Shown here in pieces: positions 1 to 7,436 of a stretch of 16,559 nucleotides of DNA. Within the stretch, counting starts at the first letter, position 1, and each line of letters begins with the position of its first letter. The position numbers and the translations under genes are program-made. The stretch lies in assembly GCA_938028745.1 (NCBI GenBank), contig CALIZL010000040.1:1-16559 (forward strand), given 5' to 3'. The notes beneath the pieces were generated by a model that worked only from the letters and a program-made list of their open reading frames with translations, was not told where the DNA came from and did no database searches. The stretch is from an uncultured Prevotella sp. (GTDB lineage Bacteria > Bacteroidota > Bacteroidia > Bacteroidales > Bacteroidaceae).

Positions 1-150
1 TGTTTAGACTTTCAAAGATTTATGCGTAGTCCCCACTAATCTTCCGCTGAGCCGCTTTTAGCGCACTGCAATAGTAGGCTAAGGAATTATACGAAACCTG
101 AAACTAAAAGGATCATTATATAAGTTGGGTGCTAAGTTGGTTTTGCATAC
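1..150. other. Left-edge sequence without recognisable gene
   Basis: I see no convincing reading frame, RNA gene or strong repeat in this stretch. It lies downstream of the tRNA terminator on the minus strand and may belong to a feature outside the window. Confidence 0.4.
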
Positions 151-190
151 AAACAAAAAGAGTAGCAAAGCCATTGGCCTTGCTACTTCT
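151..190 (-). terminator. Rho-independent terminator of the tRNA-Lys pair
   Basis: An inverted repeat pairs AGTAGCAA(A)GCC at about 161-172 with GGCCTTGCTACT at about 177-188. Read on the minus strand the hairpin directly follows the second tRNA gene and is followed by a T-rich run (CTCTTTTTGTTT), the usual form of an intrinsic terminator. The two arms have one mismatch or wobble. Confidence 0.75.
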
Positions 191-193
191 TTG

Positions 194-266
194 TACATCC
201 TTAGGGATTCGAACCCTAGACCCACTGATTAAGAGTCAGTTGCTCTACCAACTGAGCTAAGGATGC
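194..266 (-). tRNA. tRNA-Lys, anticodon CTT (promoter-distal copy)
   Basis: The reverse complement folds as a complete 73-nt tRNA. It has a 7-bp acceptor stem GCATCCT/AGGATGT closed by a G1-U72 wobble, a D arm AGCTCAGTTGGTAGAGC, an anticodon stem CTGA/TCAG around the loop CTCTTAA, and a T arm with loop TTCGAAT. The anticodon CTT (231-233 on the plus strand) decodes the lysine codon AAG. The discriminator base is A at 194 and CCA is not encoded. It is identical over all 73 nt to the copy at 287-359 and shares its promoter and terminator. Confidence 0.97.
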
Positions 267-286
267 ATACCGCATGCAAACCTTTG

Positions 287-359
287 TACATCCTTAGGGA
301 TTCGAACCCTAGACCCACTGATTAAGAGTCAGTTGCTCTACCAACTGAGCTAAGGATGC
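287..359 (-). tRNA. tRNA-Lys, anticodon CTT (promoter-proximal copy)
   Basis: This 73-nt cloverleaf is identical to the copy at 194-266, with anticodon CTT at 324-326 on the plus strand. The two genes are 20 nt apart, so they are probably cut from one precursor. The identity extends a few bases past both ends of the gene (CTTTG on the 3' side, CAT on the 5' side), which points to a recent tandem duplication. Confidence 0.97.
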
Positions 360-402
360 ATGTCGTTTGCATGACGAGGACACCTGTCCTTTTTTGCGAG
401 TG

Positions 403-434
403 CAAAGGTAACTCATTATTTCGGAACAGCCAAA
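403..434 (-). promoter_or_regulatory. Bacteroidota-type promoter of the tRNA-Lys genes
   Basis: On the minus strand there is a -33 TTTG (431-434) and a -7 TACCTTTG (403-410) separated by exactly 20 nt. This matches the Bacteroidota primary sigma factor consensus TTTG-N19-21-TAnnTTTG. Transcription would start near 396, about 37 nt before the first tRNA. Confidence 0.85.
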
Positions 435-530
435 CAAATCGCCCATTTTTTCAAGGACAGACTTCAAAAAAGGACGAACAACTGCCTCAACACTGGCCTC
501 ACCCTCAACTACCAGCCTCACTACTACCGG

Positions 531-575
531 CCTCACCCCCAGCCCCTCTCCAAGGGGAGAGGGGAGTGGTATGCG
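531..575. repeat. REP-like palindrome CCCCTCTCC / GGAGAGGGG
   Basis: A perfect 9-bp inverted repeat (543-551 and 556-564) encloses a 4-nt AAGG loop, preceded by CCTCACCCCCAG. No U-tract follows on either strand, so it is not a classical terminator. C-rich palindromes of this kind are common dispersed intergenic repeats in Bacteroidota, so I call it REP-like rather than gene-specific. Confidence 0.6.
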
Positions 576-660
576 TTGTTACTGCAATGCTTTGTAGCCT
601 ATATTTCTCAAAAGTGATGGTTTAACCCGTGTGAACAATGTTAGCGACTTAGCCAATAAC

Positions 661-843
661 TTACTAACTCAAAAACTCTTGAACTTAAAAACTCATGAAC
701 CTAAAATTTATGAACTTAAAAACTCATGAACTCAAAACTCATGAACTCAAAAGCCCATAAGCTCAAAACTCATCAACTTAAAAACTCAAAAGCCCATAAG
801 TTCAAAACTCATCAACTTAAAAACTCATCAACTTAAAAACTCA
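661..843. repeat. Degenerate AACTCATGAACTTAA tandem array (array A)
   Basis: About ten units of a 15-16 nt motif resembling AAAACTCATGAACTT run head to tail. A 39-nt block is duplicated in tandem (746-784 and 785-823) with a single difference. The last unit includes the TGA stop (841-843) of the DUF1460 gene, so the array reaches exactly to the coding boundary. Related arrays lie at 7560-7590, 7845-7920 and 15806-15960. Confidence 0.8.
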
Positions 844-1686
844 CTTTACCTTTACCACACGAATACCAAGTTGCGACTTTTGTTTCCTCATATAGCTGCG
901 CAGCAGCGATTTATCTTCTACCACTTTCTTTTGCAGCGACGATGCGTGGAACAAATGCAAACCATCTTTCTTCCAAACGGCAAAGCCAACGTGACTTGTG
1001 TCTAGGCCTGCACGACTTGTTACCAAGGCCAAGATGTTGCCGTCTTTTACCGCTTGCTTGCATGCGGCATTGTTCAGAATGCCTGCTTTGGGAATATAAC
1101 GACATGTTTTGCCGCATAGTTCGTTCTCCATTTGAGCAATGGGCTTGACGAAAGCAGGCGTGCGAACCAACATCGGGTACTTATCCACATGCGTACTCAT
1201 AAAGTTTATTTGCAACGTTTGCACCGCAGAAAACGGCGGATTGGGCGTTTGCGTCTCTTCAACGTACCCCATTCGGGCGTTGTCCGAAATCCATTCTGAG
1301 AAATAATGCAGGCGTGTGGGATAGCCAACCTTACCGTTTCGATAGCGTATCTTGCGCAGTTGGTCGCAGAAATCGGCAAAAGTGGTCTTGCCGTTTTGCG
1401 TGCAAAGTGTCAGTGCCAACACGTTTTCAACAAACGTGGTGCAGTCTAGTTGGCGCAGATTTATCACTAAACGCTCGTCGGCGTTGTTCTCCAAGGTACT
1501 TGCCACGTAAGGAACGCCCAAGAATTTTCGGGCAAAAAACAACACCAAGTTTTGCTTGTCTTTCTGTTGTTTGCCTTCCAACAATAACTTAACCACCTTG
1601 GCACTGTCGGCCGAAGTGTACTGCGCATTGGCCAAAAGAGGCAATGCGGCCAAGAATAATAAACATACGAGGATTGCTTTTTTCAT
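841..1686 (-). CDS. Exported DUF1460 family NlpC/P60-type amidase
   Basis: A 281-residue protein with a Sec signal peptide (residues 1-21, predicted cut after LLANA). The DUF1460 hallmark block FLGVPY is at 55-60, and ELDCTTFVE-type QLDCTTFVE at 79-87 carries the catalytic Cys82. A later SHVGF block (231-235) supplies the candidate catalytic His232. Known members of this family have an NlpC/P60 fold and act as N-acetylmuramoyl-L-alanine amidases on muropeptides, so a periplasmic role in peptidoglycan turnover or recycling is likely. The start overlaps the stop of the upstream gene as ATGA (1683-1686), which suggests translational coupling. It is the last gene of a three-gene operon. Family assignment is firm; the exact substrate is inferred. 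Confidence 0.88.
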   Translation of the reverse strand: MKKAILVCLLFLAALPLLANAQYTSADSAKVVKLLLEGKQQKDKQNLVLFFARKFLGVPYVASTLENNADERLVINLRQLDCTTFVENVLALTLCTQNGKTTFADFCDQLRKIRYRNGKVGYPTRLHYFSEWISDNARMGYVEETQTPNPPFSAVQTLQINFMSTHVDKYPMLVRTPAFVKPIAQMENELCGKTCRYIPKAGILNNAACKQAVKDGNILALVTSRAGLDTSHVGFAVWKKDGLHLFHASSLQKKVVEDKSLLRSYMRKQKSQLGIRVVKVK

Positions 1687-2777
1687 CGTCTAATAAAATT
1701 AAAGCCTACATATAGATTAAGGTTTCCAAACATGTTGTTGGTAGAAAACCTGTTTTTACGGTAGTTATAGGTGTGCAAGATGGTACTAGCACCAGCGTAC
1801 CAGCGCGTGTTGTTCCACACAAGACCAAAGCGCCCCACCCCATCTAGGGCCATGTTATACGACAAGAAGTCGCCCAAAGACGTGCGACGGGCACTGACAT
1901 TACCCGTGGTGCGCTTGTAACCCAAGGCCAACGAGAGCGAACCTGCCAGCAACCAGTTGCGGGCAAACACCCAATTGTAGCCGTATCCCGCAGAAACAGA
2001 CAGGTCGGTGTACTGCACCTTGCCGAAGTTTGCCGTGTCGCCAGGCGCGGTCATGGTGGCATCCGCCCCCAATCGGTCGGTAATAAGCTGGTCTAGCTGC
2101 GCCACATCCACATTCACCTTGTGCCATGTGCAGCCCACTCCGAAGAGCATGCTGCCCGTACTGCGCCTTTGCACCGTGCTCTGACTGAATGCTGCACGAT
2201 ACGAAAAGCGCCGATGGTTGAGTATGTAGTAAAGGTTAAACCCGCGGATGCTTGCCTCGAAACCGCTAAAAGCACTTCCCAGCACCGCATCGGGCTTGAT
2301 ATCTTTGGCCAGCGTTAGGCTTTTTATCTTGTAGTTGTTGCCCGTGTTGCGCCAAAATAAGTCTATGCCAATCTGCGAGGTATAGAAACTCAGGTCGAAC
2401 TCTTGCTTGTTGTTACCGTTTAGGCGGCGAAGGTCTACGGTATATCCTAAAAACAGCCATTGCCACCCCACATAAGGGCCAAACTTGATGGTGGGTTCGG
2501 GTGCGAAGGTCACCGAGTTGCCCTCGGCCGTGCTCAGTTTGTACAGTTCGTAAGTGTAGGTGTTCTGCAACATGACGGTATAAATGTACCGTTGCGGCTC
2601 GATGTAAGTGGTATCCACATCGCTGAAACTGTTCACAAATTGTTTCACCCCGTCTGCCATTCGTTTCACCAACGAACGTTTGGCAGGTTGTGGCGCAGCG
2701 GTAGTATCGGGCACTTCGGCCCTTGCTACCACGCTCAACAAGCAGAGAAGAAGCGATGTGAGTAGGGTTTTAAGCAT
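1683..2777 (-). CDS. DUF4421-like outer-membrane protein
   Basis: A 364-residue protein with a signal peptide (residues 1-20, cut after VVARA). A short linker rich in Pro/Thr/Ala follows, then a region starting FVNSFSDVDTTYIEP (about 47-61) and alternating aromatic beta-strand segments to the end (LNLYVGFNF). This pattern matches the Bacteroidota family DUF4421, predicted to form an outer-membrane beta-barrel; no molecular function is established. Its start lies 1 nt after the stop of the Gfo/Idh gene (TGACATG on the minus strand), and its stop overlaps the DUF1460 start, so all three are probably translated from one message. The operon context suggests an envelope role, but I cannot name a substrate. 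Confidence 0.75.
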   Translation of the reverse strand: MLKTLLTSLLLCLLSVVARAEVPDTTAAPQPAKRSLVKRMADGVKQFVNSFSDVDTTYIEPQRYIYTVMLQNTYTYELYKLSTAEGNSVTFAPEPTIKFGPYVGWQWLFLGYTVDLRRLNGNNKQEFDLSFYTSQIGIDLFWRNTGNNYKIKSLTLAKDIKPDAVLGSAFSGFEASIRGFNLYYILNHRRFSYRAAFSQSTVQRRSTGSMLFGVGCTWHKVNVDVAQLDQLITDRLGADATMTAPGDTANFGKVQYTDLSVSAGYGYNWVFARNWLLAGSLSLALGYKRTTGNVSARRTSLGDFLSYNMALDGVGRFGLVWNNTRWYAGASTILHTYNYRKNRFSTNNMFGNLNLYVGFNFIRR

Positions 2778-2778
2778 G

Positions 2779-3762
2779 TCAGAATTTGTTGAGTATTCGG
2801 TCCATCACCCAGTTTACCGGTGTTGCACTCACGCTGGTGCACGAACAATGGCCAATGCCTTGCAAATCTTCGATAACTGCCTTTATGATGGGCAGTTGTG
2901 CGTATGCAGGATTGTCTACGTTAAAGCTTGTTGCGCCATCGCTTGTTACAAGCTGAATGGGGTTGTTGGTGTACACCGAGAACGATAGCAGACCACGTTC
3001 GCCAATCACCTCGATGCAGTCTTCCTTTGCACTTTGGTGTGCAACGAAACACCAACTGCCACTTCCCACCACGCCGCTTTCAAACTCGAAGGCCGCACTT
3101 ACGGTGTCTTCAACGCCGTATAACCGCCCCCGATTCGACAAATAGCCGTGCGCGCGGGTGATAACGCCAAAGAGTTCTTGTATCAAGTCGAGCTGATGAG
3201 GGGCTAAATCGTAGAAATAACCGCCTCCCGACACGTCGGGTTGAAGTCGCCAAGGCAGGTTGCTGTTGGTGGAATAGTCTAAATCGCGCGGCGGAACGGC
3301 GAAACGGATTTGCACATTGGTGATTTTGCCAATGGCACCACTGTCTACTATGGCTTTTACCCGTTGGAAATATGGCAGGTAACGGCGATAGTAAGCCACA
3401 AAACAAGGTACGCCCGTCTGTTCGCTCACTCGGTTAATGCGCACGCAGTCTTCGTAGCTAGCGGCCAAAGGCTTTTCCACATACACGGGTTTTCCTGCTT
3501 TCATGGCCATGATGGCAAAGGTGGCGTGGCTGGATGGCGGCGTGGCGATGTACACGGCATTTACGTCGGGGTCGCCGATAAGTTCGTTCGGGTCGGTGTA
3601 CCACTTGCGTATGCGATGACGTTCGGCGTACGAACGCGCCTTGTTTTCGGTGCGACTCATCACCGCATGCACGTGCGAACCCTCCACTTCGTTAAAGGCA
3701 GGGCCCGATTTTTTCTCGGTTACCTCGCCGCAACCTATAAATCCCCAACTTATTTCTTTCAT
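2779..3762 (-). CDS. Gfo/Idh/MocA family NAD(P)-dependent oxidoreductase
   Basis: A 327-residue cytoplasmic protein with no signal peptide. The N-terminal Rossmann fold shows GFIGCGEVT (7-15), and the family-defining EKP motif is at 96-98. The C-terminal domain has the conserved GGGYFYDLAPHQLDL (179-193), with D185 and H189 in the usual active-site and substrate-binding region. Family members oxidise or epimerise sugars, inositols and related polyols, and some act on cell-surface sugars. Length is typical. It is the first gene of the operon with the DUF4421-like and DUF1460 genes, so its substrate may be an envelope or peptidoglycan-derived sugar; that link is inferred from position only. Confidence 0.9.
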   Translation of the reverse strand: MKEISWGFIGCGEVTEKKSGPAFNEVEGSHVHAVMSRTENKARSYAERHRIRKWYTDPNELIGDPDVNAVYIATPPSSHATFAIMAMKAGKPVYVEKPLAASYEDCVRINRVSEQTGVPCFVAYYRRYLPYFQRVKAIVDSGAIGKITNVQIRFAVPPRDLDYSTNSNLPWRLQPDVSGGGYFYDLAPHQLDLIQELFGVITRAHGYLSNRGRLYGVEDTVSAAFEFESGVVGSGSWCFVAHQSAKEDCIEVIGERGLLSFSVYTNNPIQLVTSDGATSFNVDNPAYAQLPIIKAVIEDLQGIGHCSCTSVSATPVNWVMDRILNKF

Positions 3763-3860
3763 CCTTATCTTCTCTTCTTAACCAAAAACGCTCGCCGCCC
3801 TGCGTTCCTTATTTATATAAGGAGTGGCATGCGACGTTACAAATAAACTTCTTTGTAGTG

Positions 3861-3891
3861 CAAATTTACGAAAAGAAATCGAACTGATAAA
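3861..3891 (-). promoter_or_regulatory. Probable promoter of the Gfo/Idh-DUF4421-DUF1460 operon
   Basis: On the minus strand TAAATTTG (3861-3868) matches the -7 consensus TAnnTTTG. A weaker -33 element TTTA (3888-3891) lies 19 nt upstream. The leader to the ATG at 3762 would be about 90 nt and includes a small hairpin CCTTAT/ATAAGG (3807-3822). Confidence 0.6.
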
Positions 3892-3956
3892 GGCATGCAG
3901 CATAAATTACCCGCTGCGAACGCAATTACGTCGCTATTTCCTAGGGAGAATACAAC

Positions 3957-4000
3957 AAAATAAATGGCGCGCCAATAAACTGACGCGCCATTGTTTTTTT
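3957..4000 (-). terminator. Terminator hairpin after the beta-barrel gene, possibly bidirectional
   Basis: A perfect 9-bp stem AATGGCGCG (3963-3971) / CGCGCCATT (3984-3992) has a 12-nt loop. On the minus strand it follows the stop at 4030 by about 38 nt and leads into TTATTTTG. On the plus strand it leads into TTGTTTTTTT, so it could stop transcription from both sides. Confidence 0.75.
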
Positions 4001-4029
4001 GGCTTTACCCCATTGGGGCATGCTGTTTC

Positions 4030-4590
4030 TTAGAAGTTATAATACACACCAAAGCTTAAGTTGTTGCCATCAAACGATGCGCCCCATGCCTGGTTGTTCA
4101 ATTTCACTTCGTTGCCAAAAGCGTCCGTGTAAGAACCTCTCTCGTTCTTCCAACCAGCAAATCCAACCTTTGCCAAGAACGTAAAGTGCCTATTTAGGTT
4201 TATGGCCACGCCCGGTTTTACGCCAACACCCAGCTCGTTGTTGCCACCTTGGTAGCGAAGATAATCTAAACCCGTGTCGACAAAGACGTCAACATACTTA
4301 GAATGTACAAAAGTGTAACGCACATAAGGAGAAACAGTGAAGAATCTGGCTTGTGTTGTCTTGGCGTCATCAACCGAAACGGGATTTCCTTTACCCCATC
4401 CTAGCACCGTACCAATGGCCCAATCGTCGTTAAAACTATATCCTACTTCGGGCAAAACCCTGTAAGTGGTTACTTCGTCACCACCTTTCACTTTGCTAAC
4501 ACCTATTCCAAGGGTACCACCTACATAAACTTGTGCACTTGCACTAACAGCTATCACCGCTGCAACCATGGTCATCAAAATCTTTTTCAT
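4030..4590 (-). CDS. Small outer-membrane beta-barrel (porin-like) protein
   Basis: A 186-residue protein with a clear signal peptide (1-19, cut after ASA before Gln20). The mature chain alternates polar and aromatic residues in short strands separated by turns, and ends in Phe (FGVYYNF), the usual terminal signature for barrel insertion by BAM. Size and pattern fit the 8-stranded OmpA/OmpX-like 'outer membrane beta-barrel' families common in Bacteroidota; ligand and function are unknown. It is monocistronic: a good promoter lies at 4656-4687 and a terminator at 3957-4000. A Shine-Dalgarno-like AGGAATAAAG directly precedes the ATG, supporting this start. Confidence 0.82.
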   Translation of the reverse strand: MKKILMTMVAAVIAVSASAQVYVGGTLGIGVSKVKGGDEVTTYRVLPEVGYSFNDDWAIGTVLGWGKGNPVSVDDAKTTQARFFTVSPYVRYTFVHSKYVDVFVDTGLDYLRYQGGNNELGVGVKPGVAINLNRHFTFLAKVGFAGWKNERGSYTDAFGNEVKLNNQAWGASFDGNNLSFGVYYNF

Positions 4591-4655
4591 CTTTATTCCT
4601 GATTAAATTCAACTGATGTAATTTTAAAAAACACGTACTAATCTCTTTCTGGCAA

Positions 4656-4687
4656 CAAAATTATAACATTCGCACTAGCGGAGCAAA
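4656..4687 (-). promoter_or_regulatory. Bacteroidota-type promoter of the beta-barrel gene
   Basis: On the minus strand a -33 TTTG (4684-4687) and a -7 TAATTTTG (4656-4663) are separated by 20 nt, a full match to the consensus. The predicted leader is about 60 nt. Confidence 0.8.
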
Positions 4688-4811
4688 GTATACAAACTTT
4701 TTTAACTTATTCATTGCAAAGAGGCGTTAAAGTCTATATAATCCGCATGGTTAACAAGAATTTATCTTTTACAACTTGCCCATCTAGGCTTGCAATAAGC
4801 GGCAAATAAAA

Positions 4812-4858
4812 CGACAAACGGGCAAGCACGCTTTGCTTTACGTGCTTACCCGTTTGAA
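4812..4858 (-). terminator. Rho-independent terminator of pyk
   Basis: A 16-bp stem (4815-4830 with 4841-4856, one G-U wobble) has a 10-nt loop. On the minus strand it is followed by TCGTTTTATTT. It lies about 70 nt after the pyruvate kinase stop codon. Confidence 0.85.
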
Positions 4859-4924
4859 CGATAATGTCTATTCGCCGCAAAAGCTTGTCTCTTAGCGACG
4901 CGATGCAGGAACCATACCCTTGGT

Positions 4925-6427
4925 TTAGTTTTCCCCACCCCAAGTTTCTTCGGCCTCAGGTTCACCGGTTTGTTTCTTCGAAGGGTGTTCGGGTAGATGG
5001 AAACGATAGTTGCTGTCAGCATTAAGTGCCATTGCCACCTTGTTGATTTCAACGAAAGTGGTGCCGCCGCCCTCGCCAAAACTACCGCTAAGGTAAGCAA
5101 TCTTGTCTTCCAAGTTGATATAACCCTTCTGCCTCAACATACGGATGGCAGCCGTAAACATGAACTGGGGCGCAAGGTGTTCTTTCTGATGAACAGGGAT
5201 AACGCCGTAACTAAGGTTGAGCCAACGCTGCAACTTCTCCTTAAAACACATGGCCAAGATGGGTGTTGCACCGCGGAACGAGGCCAAGATGCGCGCTGTT
5301 TCGCCCGTTTCGCTGTCGGTGATGATGCCCGCAACGCCCAAACGGCGTGTCGACTCGATGGCCGAATAGGCCAAAAACTCTTTCTGACTGCAATTGGGTG
5401 CAAGCGAAATCTGCAAGCCTTTTAGGCGCAGACGGTCTTTCTCGGCCTGTTCTGCAATGGATGCCATCGTTTTTACGGCCTCAACGGGGTACTTACCCGA
5501 TGCCGTTTCGCCGCTAAGCATCAACGCATCGGTGCGATAATACACGGCATTGGCTATGTCTGTAACCTCGGCACGCGTAGGACGTGGGTTGTTAATCATG
5601 GTGTGCAGCATCTGCGTGGCCACAATCACGGGCTTTTTCTTCAATACGCACTTGTGTATAATTTCTCTTTGCAGACCAGGAATGCACTCCAAAGGAACCT
5701 CGATGCCCAAATCGCCGCGCGCAATCATAATGCCATACGATGCATCTATAATCTCGTCGATGTTGTCGATGCCCTCTTGGTTCTCTATTTTCGATATAAT
5801 CTTGATGTCGCTGTTATGCTCGTCGAGTATCTTTTGCACTGCATGAACGTCTTCGGCCGAACGAACAAACGAGTGGGCGATAAAGTCGATGTCTTGTTCG
5901 ATGGCGAAAAGGATGTTGCTACGGTCCTTATCGGTGAGCGCAGGCAGGTCGATATGTTCGCCAGGTACGTTCACACTCTTGCGTGCACCAAGCTTACCGT
6001 CGTTCTGAACCTGCGTTACGAGCATCGGACCTTGCACTTCCAGCACCCTCATGTCTAGCTCGCCGTCGTCGAAGAGGATGCTATCGCCCACTTTCACGTC
6101 GTTGGCGATGTCGGGATAAGACACGTTCAGTATGTCGTGCGTTGTCTCCATTTCGGGACGCCCGAATATTTTCACGATGTCTCCACTCTTATATTGTATG
6201 GGTTCTGCAACGCCGGTGGTTCTGATTTCAGGGCCTTTGGTGTCTATCATCAAGGCGATATGCGACGAAACGGCACGCACATTCTTAATGATTTCCTTCA
6301 TTCCCTCTTCGGGGGCATGCGCGGTGTTCATTCGCACCACGTTCATCCCAGCGAAAAAAAGCTTTCGTATAAATTCCTGATCACACCTGCGGTCGCTGAT
6401 GGTGGCCACAATCTTTGTCTGTTTCAT
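4925..6427 (-). CDS. pyk: Pyruvate kinase
   Basis: A 500-residue protein that transfers the phosphate of phosphoenolpyruvate to ADP, the last step of glycolysis. The TIM-barrel A domain starts at the N-terminus (VVRMNTAH, 30-37, with Arg32). MIDTKGPEIRT (60-70) leads into the B domain (about 70-165). The active-site block SKIENQEGIDNIDEI is at 212-226 (Lys213, Glu215), IARGDLGIEVP at 235-245 (metal ligand Asp239), and ATQMLHTM...PRPTRAEVTD at 270-290. The C domain follows. A charged tail of roughly 30 residues rich in Glu/Lys/Pro extends the usual end. The NTAH block replaces the common NFSH, and His replaces the usual acidic residue after TQML. Promoter at 6530-6537 and strong terminator at 4812-4858 indicate a single-gene unit. 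Confidence 0.97.
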   Translation of the reverse strand: MKQTKIVATISDRRCDQEFIRKLFFAGMNVVRMNTAHAPEEGMKEIIKNVRAVSSHIALMIDTKGPEIRTTGVAEPIQYKSGDIVKIFGRPEMETTHDILNVSYPDIANDVKVGDSILFDDGELDMRVLEVQGPMLVTQVQNDGKLGARKSVNVPGEHIDLPALTDKDRSNILFAIEQDIDFIAHSFVRSAEDVHAVQKILDEHNSDIKIISKIENQEGIDNIDEIIDASYGIMIARGDLGIEVPLECIPGLQREIIHKCVLKKKPVIVATQMLHTMINNPRPTRAEVTDIANAVYYRTDALMLSGETASGKYPVEAVKTMASIAEQAEKDRLRLKGLQISLAPNCSQKEFLAYSAIESTRRLGVAGIITDSETGETARILASFRGATPILAMCFKEKLQRWLNLSYGVIPVHQKEHLAPQFMFTAAIRMLRQKGYINLEDKIAYLSGSFGEGGGTTFVEINKVAMALNADSNYRFHLPEHPSKKQTGEPEAEETWGGEN

Positions 6428-6529
6428 ATCTTATTGAAATGTCCTTTATATAATGTAAACAATGGGCAAGCGCGTCAAGCGTTGTCACGGCGTGTCGCCA
6501 CACTTCCGTTAACGTTTGCCTGCCCTTTG

Positions 6530-6537
6530 CAAAGGTA
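6530..6537 (-). promoter_or_regulatory. -7 box of the probable pyk promoter
   Basis: TACCTTTG on the minus strand is a perfect TAnnTTTG element, identical to the one at the tRNA-Lys promoter. I see no clear TTTG at the -33 distance. The leader would be about 95 nt. Confidence 0.6.
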
Positions 6538-6593
6538 CTGAAAAAAATCGCGAACACCTTGACCTTTTGTAATTATTATCGTGGATAAACGAA

Positions 6594-6634
6594 CAAAAAG
6601 CGTTCAATGGTGTGAGCAATGACGTTCTGAACAC
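6594..6634 (-). terminator. Possible terminator of kdsB
   Basis: On the minus strand GTGTTCA (6634-6628) can pair with TGAACGC (6606-6600, one wobble) across a 21-nt loop, followed by TTTTTG. It starts just after the kdsB stop at 6641. The short stem and large loop make this only moderately convincing. Confidence 0.4.
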
Positions 6635-6640
6635 GAGGTA

Positions 6641-7393
6641 TTAACAACCCGCAGCGTGCGCTTTCAAGAACTCTTCGGCGCGCTGCAAATCTTCGGGCGT
6701 GTCTATTCCCACGGTTTCAACCTGCGTAAGCCCCACCTTTATCTGGTAGCCGTTCTGCAACCAGCGCAGTTGTTCAAGGCTCTCGGCCTTCTCTAACGAC
6801 GATTGCGGCAAGGCCGTTATCGCCCTAAGTGCCTCCGGACGATAGGCATATATGCCCAAATGCTTAAGAAAAGGGTAAGCCTCAAGCCATTGTTCGGGCT
6901 CTGTGCCACGTACGAAAGGAATAACCGAACGCGAAAAGTACATCGCAAAGCCGCCATTGCTCACCACAATCTTGGGCGAATTGGGGTTGCGCACCTCGTC
7001 GATGGTCTTAAAGGGAATGCCTAGTGTGGCTATTTGTACGCCATCGGTGTCGAAGCACTGGCAAATGGCATCTATCTGCGAACGCTGCACAAAGGGTTCG
7101 TCGCCCTGAATGTTCACCACCACGTCGTAGTTGCCGCCAATCTTTTGCACGGCCTCATTCACGCGGTCGGTACCGCTTTGGTGTTCGGTTGAAGTCATCA
7201 CGGCCTTGCCGCCAAACGCCAACACCTTATTATATATACGCTCGTCGTCTGTGGCCACGTATGTTTCGTCTAACGCTTGTGCCACTTGTTCGTACACGCG
7301 TTGTATCACGGGTTTGCCTCCAAGCATAGCCAATGGCTTGCCCGGAAAGCGCGAAGAGCCATAACGGGCTGGTATTATGCCTATAAATTTCAT
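6641..7393 (-). CDS. kdsB: 3-deoxy-manno-octulosonate cytidylyltransferase (CMP-Kdo synthetase)
   Basis: A 250-residue cytoplasmic enzyme that activates Kdo with CTP to give CMP-Kdo for LPS inner-core synthesis. The nucleotide-binding start IIPARYGSSRFPGKPL (6-21) is diagnostic. ATDDERI (47-53), GTDRVNE (74-80) and NIQGDEP (94-100, Asp98 metal ligand) follow, with HLGIYAYRP downstream. I chose the ATG at 7391-7393, which places MKFIGIIPARYG at the N-terminus as in the family. A longer in-frame start at 7465 would add 24 residues without family support and run through a strong hairpin (7437-7461). I saw no convincing promoter box upstream; the stop is followed by a possible terminator. Confidence 0.95.
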   Translation of the reverse strand: MKFIGIIPARYGSSRFPGKPLAMLGGKPVIQRVYEQVAQALDETYVATDDERIYNKVLAFGGKAVMTSTEHQSGTDRVNEAVQKIGGNYDVVVNIQGDEPFVQRSQIDAICQCFDTDGVQIATLGIPFKTIDEVRNPNSPKIVVSNGGFAMYFSRSVIPFVRGTEPEQWLEAYPFLKHLGIYAYRPEALRAITALPQSSLEKAESLEQLRWLQNGYQIKVGLTQVETVGIDTPEDLQRAEEFLKAHAAGC

Positions 7394-7436
7394 TGTATGT
7401 TTTGTTTTTATGAACGTTTTCGTTAAGCCAAATGAA

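Larger units (their letters stand above)
360..840. other. Gene-free spacer between tRNA-Lys and the DUF1460 gene
   Basis: This spacer holds the tRNA promoter (403-434), a C-rich direct-repeat stretch with CCTCA motifs (about 485-540), a strong palindrome (543-564) and an AACTCAT-type array (661-843). I found no open frame with coding character; the frames crossing it are short and overlap the tRNA or the repeats. Confidence 0.7.
4591..4924. other. Spacer between the beta-barrel gene and pyk
   Basis: This spacer contains the promoter of the beta-barrel gene (4656-4687) and the pyk terminator (4812-4858). The reading frames here are antisense or short and lack any recognisable protein signature. 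Confidence 0.6.

Noticed and set aside
309..536. Minus-strand open frame overlapping the tRNA-Lys gene
   Set aside because: It reads through the tRNA (ending in AQLVEQLTLNQWV), a common artefact of tRNA sequence, and has no ribosome binding site or family signature.
543..564. Terminator for the DUF1460 operon
   Set aside because: The hairpin is strong but has no U-tract on the minus strand and lies almost 280 nt after the stop; a REP-like repeat is more likely.
3761..3858. Riboswitch-like leader before the Gfo/Idh gene
   Set aside because: Only a small 6-bp hairpin is visible, with no known riboswitch core.
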